DNA of 12,090 nt. Source: JBGVSA01 sp041807905. GTDB lineage: Bacteria > Pseudomonadota > Gammaproteobacteria > Burkholderiales > Rhodocyclaceae. Numbering within the stretch: position 1 is the stretch's first letter; each line of letters starts with the position of its first letter. The stretch spans positions 1 through 12,090 of the forward strand of contig NZ_JBGVSA010000051.1 of NCBI RefSeq assembly GCF_041807905.1. The letters run 5' to 3'. Made by a program: the position numbers and the translations under genes. Of the stretch, positions 9,001-12,090 are shown in pieces. Under the pieces are notes generated by a model. It had not been told where the DNA came from. It saw only the letters and a list, made by a program, of their open reading frames with translations, and ran no database searches.

Positions 9001-10331
9001 ATCTGCCCCGCAGCGTTGGCGCCGCCTTGCGCGGTGACAGACAGCGTCCCATCCCCCGTCAGCGTGTAGTCTGTCTGTAGACCCGTGGCGAGCACACCTG
9101 TGGAGGTATTGGTGAAGGTGCCGGCCTGTCCGTTTCCGTTCAAGGACGCCAAGTTGATGTCATGCAGGGCGCCAATGAGTCCTGAATTCTCGAACGCACC
9201 AACAACGGTGCTAGCAATGCGGTCTCCCGCGTAGAGCGTTCCACTGTTCAAGAGCCCGTGCTGTCCGTCGACATGTACCGTGGCAGCGCTGGTGATCGAA
9301 CCCGCGTTGATGAGTTGTCCGTCTGCGGTGACCACCACGTCGCCCGCACTCGCGCCAATGTTGCCAGCGTTGCGCACCCCCACGCCTGATTCGGTCCCCA
9401 CCAGGGTGATCTTGCCTGCGTACATGCCGCCCAGTTGCGCGACGTCGACGCCGAATTGCGGCCGATCTGTGGTGCTGGCGGCCAATGGCACTACGCCATG
9501 TTGGGCGTCGGGTGCGGCCTCATCGGCGCGGATTTCGTTGGCCCCGGTCAGTACCGTCAACTGGTTGGCCCACACGCCGGCATTGATCTGCACCGCGCGC
9601 GCGAGGATCTGGGTGTAATCCGTCTGGGTGGCGTCCAAGCCCGCCCCATTGATGGAGACCGTGCCTTGCTCGACGCGGAACGCTTCAAGGTTGCCGTTAT
9701 TGAAGATCGGTGTACCGGTGGTCAGCACGCCTCGGTCGGCATTGATGAAGCCGCAGCCGTCGCACGAAATGCCGCTCGGGTTGGCGATGACGACCTGCGC
9801 GCGCGATCCGGCAACTTCGATGTAGCCGTTCAGGCGGCTGGGGTTGCTGCTGTTGACTTCGTTGAGAATGATGCGTGCGGTGCCGTTGGCAAGCCACGGA
9901 TTGCCCTGCACCCATCCACCCAGTTGCGTCTGTGCATTGGTGCGTGAATTGTTGAGGATCGCACCGTTCTGCCCGACGTCGAGTTGCTGGTAAGTGTTGC
10001 GCGACACCCCTGCAGCGCTTGGCGTCTGGATGTTGACGACCGGCACCCCATTGCCGGCATTGATGACCGTGGGCTGCTGGTTCTTCGGTGCGTTAGGGTC
10101 CGCGATGATCTGCGCGTGGATCGCCACCGGGACGATCGACACCAGACCGAACAAACTGAAGAGTGCGAACTTGAGCGCATTCATACCGCTGGCGAAGCGC
10201 GCAGTCGTCTGGCCGCTGCCATGGCCCCCCTCACGCGTGCCCTCCTTGCCCTGAGAGGTGGCGATTTCGGCGACGACCATCCATTGCCCACGATGCCGGT
10301 TGAAGACAATGCGGTATGCGTTCTTGTTCAT
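1..10331 (-). CDS. Giant TpsA exoprotein, FHA/CdiA-type haemagglutinin (3' end outside window)
   Basis: A single frame runs from an ATG at 10331 to the left edge, at least 3443 codons without a stop; the C-terminus is missing. The start is secure because the first residues (MNKNAYRIVFNRHRGQWMVV) are an extended signal peptide region. Order of parts: ESPR and signal peptide 1-73, TPS domain about 74-330, FHA-1 beta-helix to about 1700, non-repetitive insert about 1702-1847, Gly/Ser/Asn linker about 1853-1977, helical block 1983-2114, FHA-2 about 2115-3275, then the start of a pre-toxin region. Family knowledge: such proteins are exported by Sec, then moved across the outer membrane by a TpsB partner, and act at the cell surface as adhesins or as contact-dependent inhibition effectors. 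The TpsB gene lies just upstream, 44 bases away, so co-transcription is likely. The CdiA-like architecture suggests a variable C-terminal toxin beyond position 1, but none is seen. The only cysteines I noticed are two close pairs, 189/192 and 3217/3222. No frameshift is visible. Identity as TpsA is very sure; CdiA versus plain FHA adhesin is undecided. Confidence 0.97.
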   Translation of the reverse strand, partial: MNKNAYRIVFNRHRGQWMVVAEIATSQGKEGTREGGHGSGQTTARFASGMNALKFALFSLFGLVSIVPVAIHAQIIADPNAPKNQQPTVINAGNGVPVVNIQTPSAAGVSRNTYQQLDVGQNGAILNNSRTNAQTQLGGWVQGNPWLANGTARIILNEVNSSNPSRLNGYIEVAGSRAQVVIANPSGISCDGCGFINADRGVLTTGTPIFNNGNLEAFRVEQGTVSINGAGLDATQTDYTQILARAVQINAGVWANQLTVLTGANEIRADEAAPDAQHGVVPLAASTTDRPQFGVDVAQLGGMYAGKITLVGTESGVGVRNAGNIGASAGDVVVTADGQLINAGSITSAATVHVDGQHGLLNSGTLYAGDRIASTVVGAFENSGLIGALHDINLASLNGNGQAGTFTNTSTGVLATGLQTDYTLTGDGTLSVTAQGGANAAGQIFGGRAMSWVAPTVSLADSTVQVQNFVVAGDAVTLDRATITAPGQIAIDATGQMSTRGATLTAEHLAINARGLDNTGGVLQQTGEDSLVLTFADDFINTDGSLAANGDAIIAANRFDNERGKVGLAGPVTVGVQTLNNRNGQILAGGEQTLTVSGALDNTSGTLQAGSAMQLDAASLANAGGRILSSGSQSLAVNVLGDVDNTAGQIAGNGQGQITAAQLANEGGKITFANAIQIDAQRLANGSGLVQTDGALAINATGGIDNAGGQIISQHAMALTAQSLSNAGGAVYVQGADTLAVSVTGSLDNTSGHIAGNGDVVLAANALRNDRGGAIGAGADLSIDAQRIGNASGTLQSGGSQTLVAAQDIDNTGGSLNVGGALSIEASSLANSAGSISQSGAQALDIHLSDALDNAGGAITSNAEHMAIHAGSLANAGGEIKHAGNQQLDLAIAGGIDNRGGLIAGNSASDISGTSLANDAGTLSFNGPLTATVASLSNTNGGRIQSSDALALTVSGNADNSGGIVAAQNGLVLDAQAIDNRAGVIVAVGSDALSLKSRGALDNTGGQIVGNGSGTLRAQTLLNDDEGTIGFAGDLSVVADNVTNRSGKIQSVAAQAFSVAQSLDNTGGTIATSGALTIAAHDLDNIGGTISQSSTDALSVSVEERLDNTRGTLASDAAQGQIRVGNVDNTDGKVGSSGTLAVAADTLINTRGHLTSEGSLTVTSAQSVVNTEGGFIGANAALNLTTQALDNQGGQIGSIQSDATITAGQTRNAGGALFAAGTASVTGGAIDNSGGAIGGDALRIDTQGQALINASGTLAGKTDVIINSGALNNASGLIQSEGNLLIDTHGQALTNTASGDSRGIMSMGNATVRAGDIDNSTGFIGSAAGVSIESTGTVHNERGVINARDALGISAQQVDNSSGQIQGAADVTVTASSLANDGGLLRAAQTLTITADALGNTNTNSQDHGLEGNEVVISAASVDNTSGAIRADGRIAIESGGTLVNRSGVVSASGVTEIKDAGGRTLTVDNEGGVIEGGEGLALDVSRYGGAGKLGSGADLSLSMEGDYTNASQIVSDGNITLATTGQLTNSGLVQSALALNVNARDIDNTETGEFNAALTHLSASGTITNRGLIDGGVTWLQAGTLNNVGTGRIYGDLVAIQAGQLNNSAEEVADVMGLRTMRAGTIAARADMQIGSNEINNSGHALIFSGDTLNIGGTLDENLVATGRAGVLNNHSSTVESLGDMRLGVEQVNNLNDDLRVEFVEVSRTHVTEYTGGADPDHTEPIYSAEKDGAYVQNIKGRNNLFIIDADGNTQRISTEFDRWDYDEIVTETRVTNSDPSVIQSGGNMLLDVGDLYNAQSKIVVGGTLYGDADRIRNDNGTGARITERSGTFTQFRNLSTTDYAYNPALPPEEIDLGAAVVRINSTDAGSGTSIGGRDDSNAGSGGVTGDAGSVQLARNGVGAGTSRPDGLPLGPNVVAPIIEVASNAGSGQVVRTTTPNLTLPDSSLFRVATQSAGQVSLPNSTGSVNGRAPDAPASSGNYLIETDPRFANYKDWLSSDSMLTALGYDPQLVQKRLGDGFYEQMLVRQQISQLTGQRFLDGYSDDEAQYAALLNNGATFAKQYGLVPGVALSAEQMALLTSDIVWLVEQQVTTADGVSISVLVPQVYARVQSGDINGSGTLIAAHDMQLNVKGNLENTGALGAAGYMGVTANDIVQTGGRINANIVDLKANNDILHTGGMISGTTAVSLDAIRNVTIASQTATASNGQSSNTGISRVAQVQVGANGGENGLLVVKAGQDANINAAELSNLSKNGITYIGAGNNINIGTVTVSSEQSFGAASDRSHRLDSASAEVGSVIGGNGTILMNAGNDLNARAATVQTDGAIGAHAGHDINITSGTSTKTLDMASYGESSGFMSKGSVSSQDKTEDRGVISSSFKAGGDLLLDAGNDVHVTGSSVSAKGDATVLAGNDIVVDEARQTSGQSSSHSDSKSKVINRSSATSDSSSYSDVGVSSTISGNTVNLQATNNLTVQQSNVVGKEGVALTAINGDVLVTAGQNYYEADYSESQKSSGISTFAGKGGIGVSVGNAHSDGEGHLVAVTQSDARSAVGATEGNVIVTAGKDATFIGSDVTAGRKGDDKNTGHIDVLAQNITVLAGEDYVVQSSASSSQSNGLGVAVVGTLFDTAKNLKAASQNDSKVTAGRQIIDEIAHAGATDTQIAVTASSTGSSSQTNSESLTHSGSSFNSAGDISLQATGDGQKDANGKAVNGDILIEGSLLTAGEKLKLDADRNVTVQASTDTYTEYSSSSTSGWKISSAAPSAGDTGRFISGGPNNSGVSVFPIGTQKSQSSGSTEAISQNASVLIGDSVDVTARTGDIRLAGSGIQANNDVTLSAKMGTIDILSGQESLSAQMDTSGRQMGDLGGTGYSGTVGIKTYSQHEDATTTSQSTVISQIVSTNGNVTMTAKDDINARGADIQAKNDVTMIGKTVNLDPAIDTANANSSSSSSQYGVTLALSGYAVQAAQAVENAAYAKENHKSDEVVALYATQAGLAIANGVGAGTSTGVNETGNPMNSNGGNTLIKATVSIGGSSNHSETHTASTTQGGATITAGGTATIIATGSGAKDADGKAIDGDINMRGATINATNVTLNAAHDLNAESVQNTATLDSQSQGNSAGIGVGFGLGGSQNGFTLELAASQIKGMENGQSVTQVNTHVNATGTLTITTGNDANIAGAQLTADRVEADIGHDLNIRSRQDTETYDARTESGGFQASLCIPPFCYGTTVSASGNYSEGNTTSTFASVNEQSGIFAGDGGYDIKVKGNTDLQGGAIVSTATPDKNYFETRTLTTSDVENYASFSSDKDSIALSYSGGTSGAGGVGWADGTLAKNAAVSVLNTAAANGQAPIEGQATGTTKSVISQGTIVITDNDEQIARTGKTADETIASINHDADTANGKIDKIFDAQQVKEQQELADLRAQTMQQAAPLLYKNVGDMLEGQDES
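3..504 (-). other. Start of the pre-toxin region of TpsA, cut by the window edge
   Basis: About residues 3276-3443. The beta-helix wording stops and helical, charged sequence begins: GTIVITDNDEQIARTGKTAD, then IDKIFDAQQVKEQQEL at 3399-3414 and APLLYKNVGDMLEG at the edge. Similar wording precedes the pre-toxin/VENN domain and the variable toxin tip in many Burkholderiales CdiA-like proteins. No VENN motif or toxin is reached within the window, so the function of the tip cannot be read. Confidence 0.65.
505..3989 (-). repeat. FHA-2 region of TpsA: serine-rich second repeat domain
   Basis: About residues 2115-3275. Repeats here are longer and differ from FHA-1: AG(N/H/Q)D(I/L/V/A)N-type turns (AGQDANI, AGNDLNA, AGHDINI, AGNDVHV) separated by serine-rich stretches such as SGQSSSHSDSKS. 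Near 1340-1500 there is an alanine-rich, probably helical segment (YAVQAAQAVENAAYAKENHK). The region ends with QASLCIPPFCYG (Cys3217, Cys3222) and EQSGIFAGDGGYDI, wording common at the end of FHA-2 in CdiA-like proteins. In E. coli CdiA, FHA-2 stays periplasmic until receptor binding and then helps deliver the toxin across the target outer membrane; applying that here is inference. Confidence 0.85.
3990..4385 (-). other. Conserved helical block of TpsA before FHA-2
   Basis: Residues 1983-2114 (starting NYLIETDPRFANYKDWLSSD and ending VLVPQVYARVQ) are predicted helical and unlike the surrounding beta-helix. Landmarks are LGYDPQLVQKRLGDGFYEQ and EQMALLTSDIVWLVEQQV. This block is recognisable in many large CdiA/FHA-type haemagglutinins just ahead of the second repeat region; I know of no assigned biochemical activity. 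Its intact presence argues that this is a full-size CdiA-like protein and not a short adhesin. Confidence 0.75.
4400..4775 (-). other. Gly/Ser/Asn-rich low-complexity linker of TpsA
   Basis: About residues 1853-1977 are rich in Gly, Ser, Thr, Asn and Ala (NSTDAGSGTSIGGRDDSNAG and similar), with scattered prolines and no rung motif. The place corresponds to the Tyr/Pro-rich (YP) region of E. coli CdiA, but this segment is not rich in Tyr or Pro. It is likely a flexible or poorly ordered connector. Borders are approximate. Confidence 0.55.
4790..5225 (-). other. Non-repetitive insert of TpsA between FHA-1 and the central linker
   Basis: About residues 1702-1847. The rung pattern stops after VEQVNNLNDDLRVEF and gives way to charged, aromatic sequence (THVTEYTGGADPDHTEPIYS, then NLFIIDADGNTQRIS, EFDRWDYDEIVTETRV). 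A few rung-like turns then return (SVIQSGGNMLLDVGDLYNAQ), ending with DYAYNPALPPEEIDL. In E. coli CdiA the receptor-binding domain sits after FHA-1 in a similar place, so this could contact the target cell. That role is inference by position only. Borders are approximate. Confidence 0.5.
5904..8786 (-). repeat. FHA-1 beta-helix core: about 46 rungs of about 21 residues
   Basis: Residues 516-1476 of TpsA are a chain of degenerate repeats, each carrying an (L/I/V)xN(x)xG-type turn such as LDNTGG, LANAGG or IDNRGG. I counted about 46 turns; the first and last are 952 residues apart, a mean of about 21 residues (about 64 bases) per rung. In the most regular part two types tend to alternate, a D-N-x-G-G type and an L-A/S-N-x-G-G type. 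Family knowledge: this is the FHA repeat fold, a right-handed beta-helix forming a long surface stalk. Rungs are diverged in DNA, so there is no sign of a recent tandem expansion. Less regular rungs continue on both sides, to about 9340 and about 5230. Confidence 0.9.
9342..10112 (-). other. TPS secretion domain of TpsA (haemagglutination-activity domain)
   Basis: This covers about residues 74-330, the family's N-terminal secretion module recognised by TpsB POTRA domains. Diagnostic motifs are visible: NPWL at 144-147 in the place of the usual NPNL, then ARIILNEVNSSNPSRLNGYI, and NPSGI at 184-188 in the place of the usual NPYGI/NPNG. CDGCGFIN follows, with Cys189 and Cys192 forming a CxxC pair typical of the CdiA-like branch. 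Later parts (TQILARAVQINAGVWANQLT) are typical of the end of this right-handed beta-helix cap. The right-hand border is set by the signal peptidase site; the left-hand border is approximate. Confidence 0.9.
10113..10331 (-). other. Extended signal peptide (ESPR) and Sec signal of TpsA
   Basis: Residues 1-24 match the ESPR consensus (MNKNAYRIVFNRHRGQWMVV then AEIA), an N-terminal extension known on very large TpsA proteins and autotransporters and thought to slow inner-membrane export. A Gly/Ser/Thr-rich spacer follows (about 25-48). Then comes a classical signal sequence: a hydrophobic stretch at about 50-70 (MNALKFALFSLFGLVSIVPV) and a likely signal peptidase I site after AIHA, residue 73, before QII. 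The exact cleavage site is inferred. Confidence 0.93.
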
Positions 10332-10375
10332 GATGTTTGCTCGTTGTTGTTCTTGGTGCAGGTGTTGCCGTGAGA
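10332..10375 (-). other. tpsB-tpsA junction with a weak ribosome binding site
   Basis: Only 44 bases separate the tpsB TGA stop from the tpsA ATG. No terminator-like hairpin is seen, so one transcript is likely. Ahead of the ATG, on the coding strand, I see only a GAG eight bases before the start codon and no AGGAGG-like stretch. Translation of tpsA may start weakly or depend on ribosomes arriving from tpsB. This is inference. Confidence 0.45.
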
Positions 10376-12090
10376 TCAGTACGACCAGTTCAGGTTGAAG
10401 CCCACCACGGGATTCGCCGTCACAAAGCCACGGGGCTTGTAGAGGGGCGCGCCGATGAAGACGTCGTAGCCGATGCGCACCACGCTGCCGCGCAGTCCAA
10501 GTGCTGTACCCGCCAGCGATTGCCCGAGCTGGTCAGCTGTCGGGAAACCGAAGACGCGCCCGTAGTCCACGCCCCAATAGGCCTCCGCCCCAATCGCGGG
10601 GATGGCCGCCGACAGTTCGTTGCGCCACACGAAGCCGCGCTCGCCCATGAGCGTGAGTTCGCCGTCAAAGCCACGGATGGTGTAGCGGTTGCCAAGAGAG
10701 AGCCGGTCCTGCGAGCTCAGGGGTGTGCCGTTCCACTGTTGCCGCCACGTGGTGCTGTAACGCAGGCGCTGGTCGGCCAGCGTGAAAGGAATGTCGAGCG
10801 AGGCGTTGAACGACCACAGACGCATGCGCGAGGAGCCTTCGCCGAAGGCTTCTTCGGGCGCCGGCAACGCGTCGAACGCGCCGGTCCCTTTGCGATAGTC
10901 AAACGTCATGTCCAGCGTGGCCGCACCGATGAAGTGACGATGACTGATCTCCGCACCCCAGCCCGCCGTACGTCGCCGCTGGACTTCGACTTCGGTGTCG
11001 TCGATGTAGTTGGAGGAGGTGCGTTGCCACACTTTGGCGCCCACCGTGGTCTTGCTGGTGGCGTCACGCCAGATCAGGCGCGAGAGCTTCACGTCGAAGT
11101 TCGAGCTTCTGCCGCTGTATCGGTAGTCCTGGTACGCGCCCGCCACAGTCTGGTAGTAATTGCTGTCGCTGTAGGTACTGGTCACCTGCCAGTACCCGAA
11201 GGGAATCGAGTAGTAGGCGTTGTAGCCATCCGTGTTGCGACCGTTGGAGTTGAACGGCGTCAGCGCGTGGTTGTACGAGACATAGAAGAGATCATTGACC
11301 GTGAACAGATTGTCGAGCGACACGGTGGCCGTGCCCTGGTACTTGCCCGTGCCACGGCTGCCCGCGTCATCCGCCGACAACGACAGCCGCCAGCGCCGTG
11401 CCTGTCGCCACGAGATGACCAGGTCGCTCTGGCCGGCAGCGGCATCCGCGCCTTCCGTGGGCACGATCTGAATGTCGGCCTCAACGGTCGGCACACGCTT
11501 GAAGTTCTCCAGCCCTTGCTCGATGTCGCGCAGGTTCAGCAGATCTCCGGGCTTGGCAGGTACCGCATTGAGGGCAGTCACCCAATCGGCCTCCACCCCG
11601 TCTGCAAAGCGCACCGCATGGACACGGCCCGGAACGAGGGTCAGGCGAAGGACGCCCGTCTGCAAGTCCTGGTTGCCGGCGAGCACGCGGGTTGTGACAT
11701 AGCCGCGTTTGACAATGGCATTCTGGATGCGGGCCATGACGATGTTGATGCCCGTCGTTCCGAGACATCGACCCCGTGCGGGGTCAGCAGGCTCGTCGGC
11801 CGCCTCGATCGCCCACTGGAACGCTTCCGAGGCGTCGCCCACGAGCTCGACGCGGTCAATCCGGAAGCACGGAGATTCGCTTGCTGGAATGCGAATATCA
11901 GAAGCCGAGGCGGCCGGCTGCAAGCGCACATCCGGACGCTGCTCCTGCTGCTCACGCAAAGCGCGCTCGCGCTCCTGCTGCAACTGCTGCTCTCGCGCAT
12001 CGATGCCGGGCAGATTCGGCACCTGCGCCATCACGGACGCGCAAGACAATACAAGGCCGCTACCGACCGCCCACGCGCGTGCGTGCTTTC
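10376..12090 (-). CDS. TpsB outer-membrane transporter, ShlB/FhaC/CdiB family (5' end outside window)
   Basis: Exports the TpsA protein encoded next to it across the outer membrane. The frame closes with TGA at 10376 and stays open to the right edge. A TTG at 12049 would give 557 residues, but the frame upstream of it reads KHARAWAVGSGLVLSCASVM then AQ, a good signal peptide, so the true start is probably just beyond 12090. Numbering from that TTG: a Gln/Glu/Arg-rich helix (about 17-40) that would plug or line the pore, POTRA1 about 61-148 with Cys61 and Cys95 placed as in disulfide-bearing family members, POTRA2 about 149-215, then the ShlB-type 16-strand beta-barrel. The barrel carries the hallmark loop-6 motif IRGF at 458-461, equivalent to VRGY, followed by GERGFVWRNEL. 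The last residues, FNLNWSY, end in an aromatic residue (Tyr, more often Phe) as needed for BAM insertion. Identity is very sure; the name cdiB would need proof of the toxin partner. Confidence 0.97.
   Translation of the reverse strand, partial: KHARAWAVGSGLVLSCASVMAQVPNLPGIDAREQQLQQERERALREQQEQRPDVRLQPAASASDIRIPASESPCFRIDRVELVGDASEAFQWAIEAADEPADPARGRCLGTTGINIVMARIQNAIVKRGYVTTRVLAGNQDLQTGVLRLTLVPGRVHAVRFADGVEADWVTALNAVPAKPGDLLNLRDIEQGLENFKRVPTVEADIQIVPTEGADAAAGQSDLVISWRQARRWRLSLSADDAGSRGTGKYQGTATVSLDNLFTVNDLFYVSYNHALTPFNSNGRNTDGYNAYYSIPFGYWQVTSTYSDSNYYQTVAGAYQDYRYSGRSSNFDVKLSRLIWRDATSKTTVGAKVWQRTSSNYIDDTEVEVQRRRTAGWGAEISHRHFIGAATLDMTFDYRKGTGAFDALPAPEEAFGEGSSRMRLWSFNASLDIPFTLADQRLRYSTTWRQQWNGTPLSSQDRLSLGNRYTIRGFDGELTLMGERGFVWRNELSAAIPAIGAEAYWGVDYGRVFGFPTADQLGQSLAGTALGLRGSVVRIGYDVFIGAPLYKPRGFVTANPVVGFNLNWSY

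Noticed and set aside
1..10331. Possibility that the large gene is broken into several pseudogene pieces, because only short ORFs appear complete inside the window.
   Set aside because: Codon-by-codon reading of many lines from both ends and the middle stays in one frame without a stop; the ORF simply has no stop inside the window.

Overview
The window holds two genes, both on the minus strand, which together form a two-partner secretion (TPS, type Vb) locus. Transcription runs from high to low coordinates. First comes the outer-membrane transporter TpsB (ShlB/FhaC/CdiB family, 10376 to the right edge). Then, 44 bases later, comes a giant secreted exoprotein TpsA (filamentous haemagglutinin/CdiA family), which starts at 10331 and is still open at the left edge. 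There are at least 3443 codons of TpsA and I found no stop in its frame. Both genes are cut by the window: tpsB lacks its first codons and tpsA lacks its C-terminus. No RNA gene, insertion sequence, CRISPR array or other cargo is visible. The only non-coding stretch is the 44-base junction.

Organism: the DNA is GC-rich. TpsA starts with an extended signal peptide region (ESPR), which is known from large autotransporters and TpsA proteins of beta- and gammaproteobacteria. The TPS-domain wording (NPWLANGTARIILNEV, NPSGISCDGCGFIN) and the pre-toxin wording (IDKIFDAQQVKEQQEL) most resemble proteins of Burkholderiales such as Ralstonia, Cupriavidus, Pandoraea or Burkholderia. That placement is inference from memory, not a search.

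Layout of TpsA from its N-terminus (right to left): ESPR plus signal peptide (10113-10331); TPS domain (about 9342-10112); a long FHA-1 beta-helix stalk with about 46 countable rungs in its regular core (5904-8786); a less regular stretch with a non-repetitive insert (about 4790-5225) and a Gly/Ser/Asn-rich linker (about 4400-4775); a conserved helical block (3990-4385); a serine-rich FHA-2 region (about 505-3989); and the beginning of the pre-toxin region (3-504). The toxin tip, and any immunity gene, would lie beyond position 1.

How they work together: TpsB would recognise the TPS domain of TpsA in the periplasm through its two POTRA domains and thread it through its 16-strand barrel, so the beta-helix folds outside the cell. 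The gene order B then A, and the CdiA-like order of domains, fit contact-dependent inhibition (cdiBAI). The toxin and immunity parts that would prove this are not in the window, so an adhesin/haemagglutinin role stays open.
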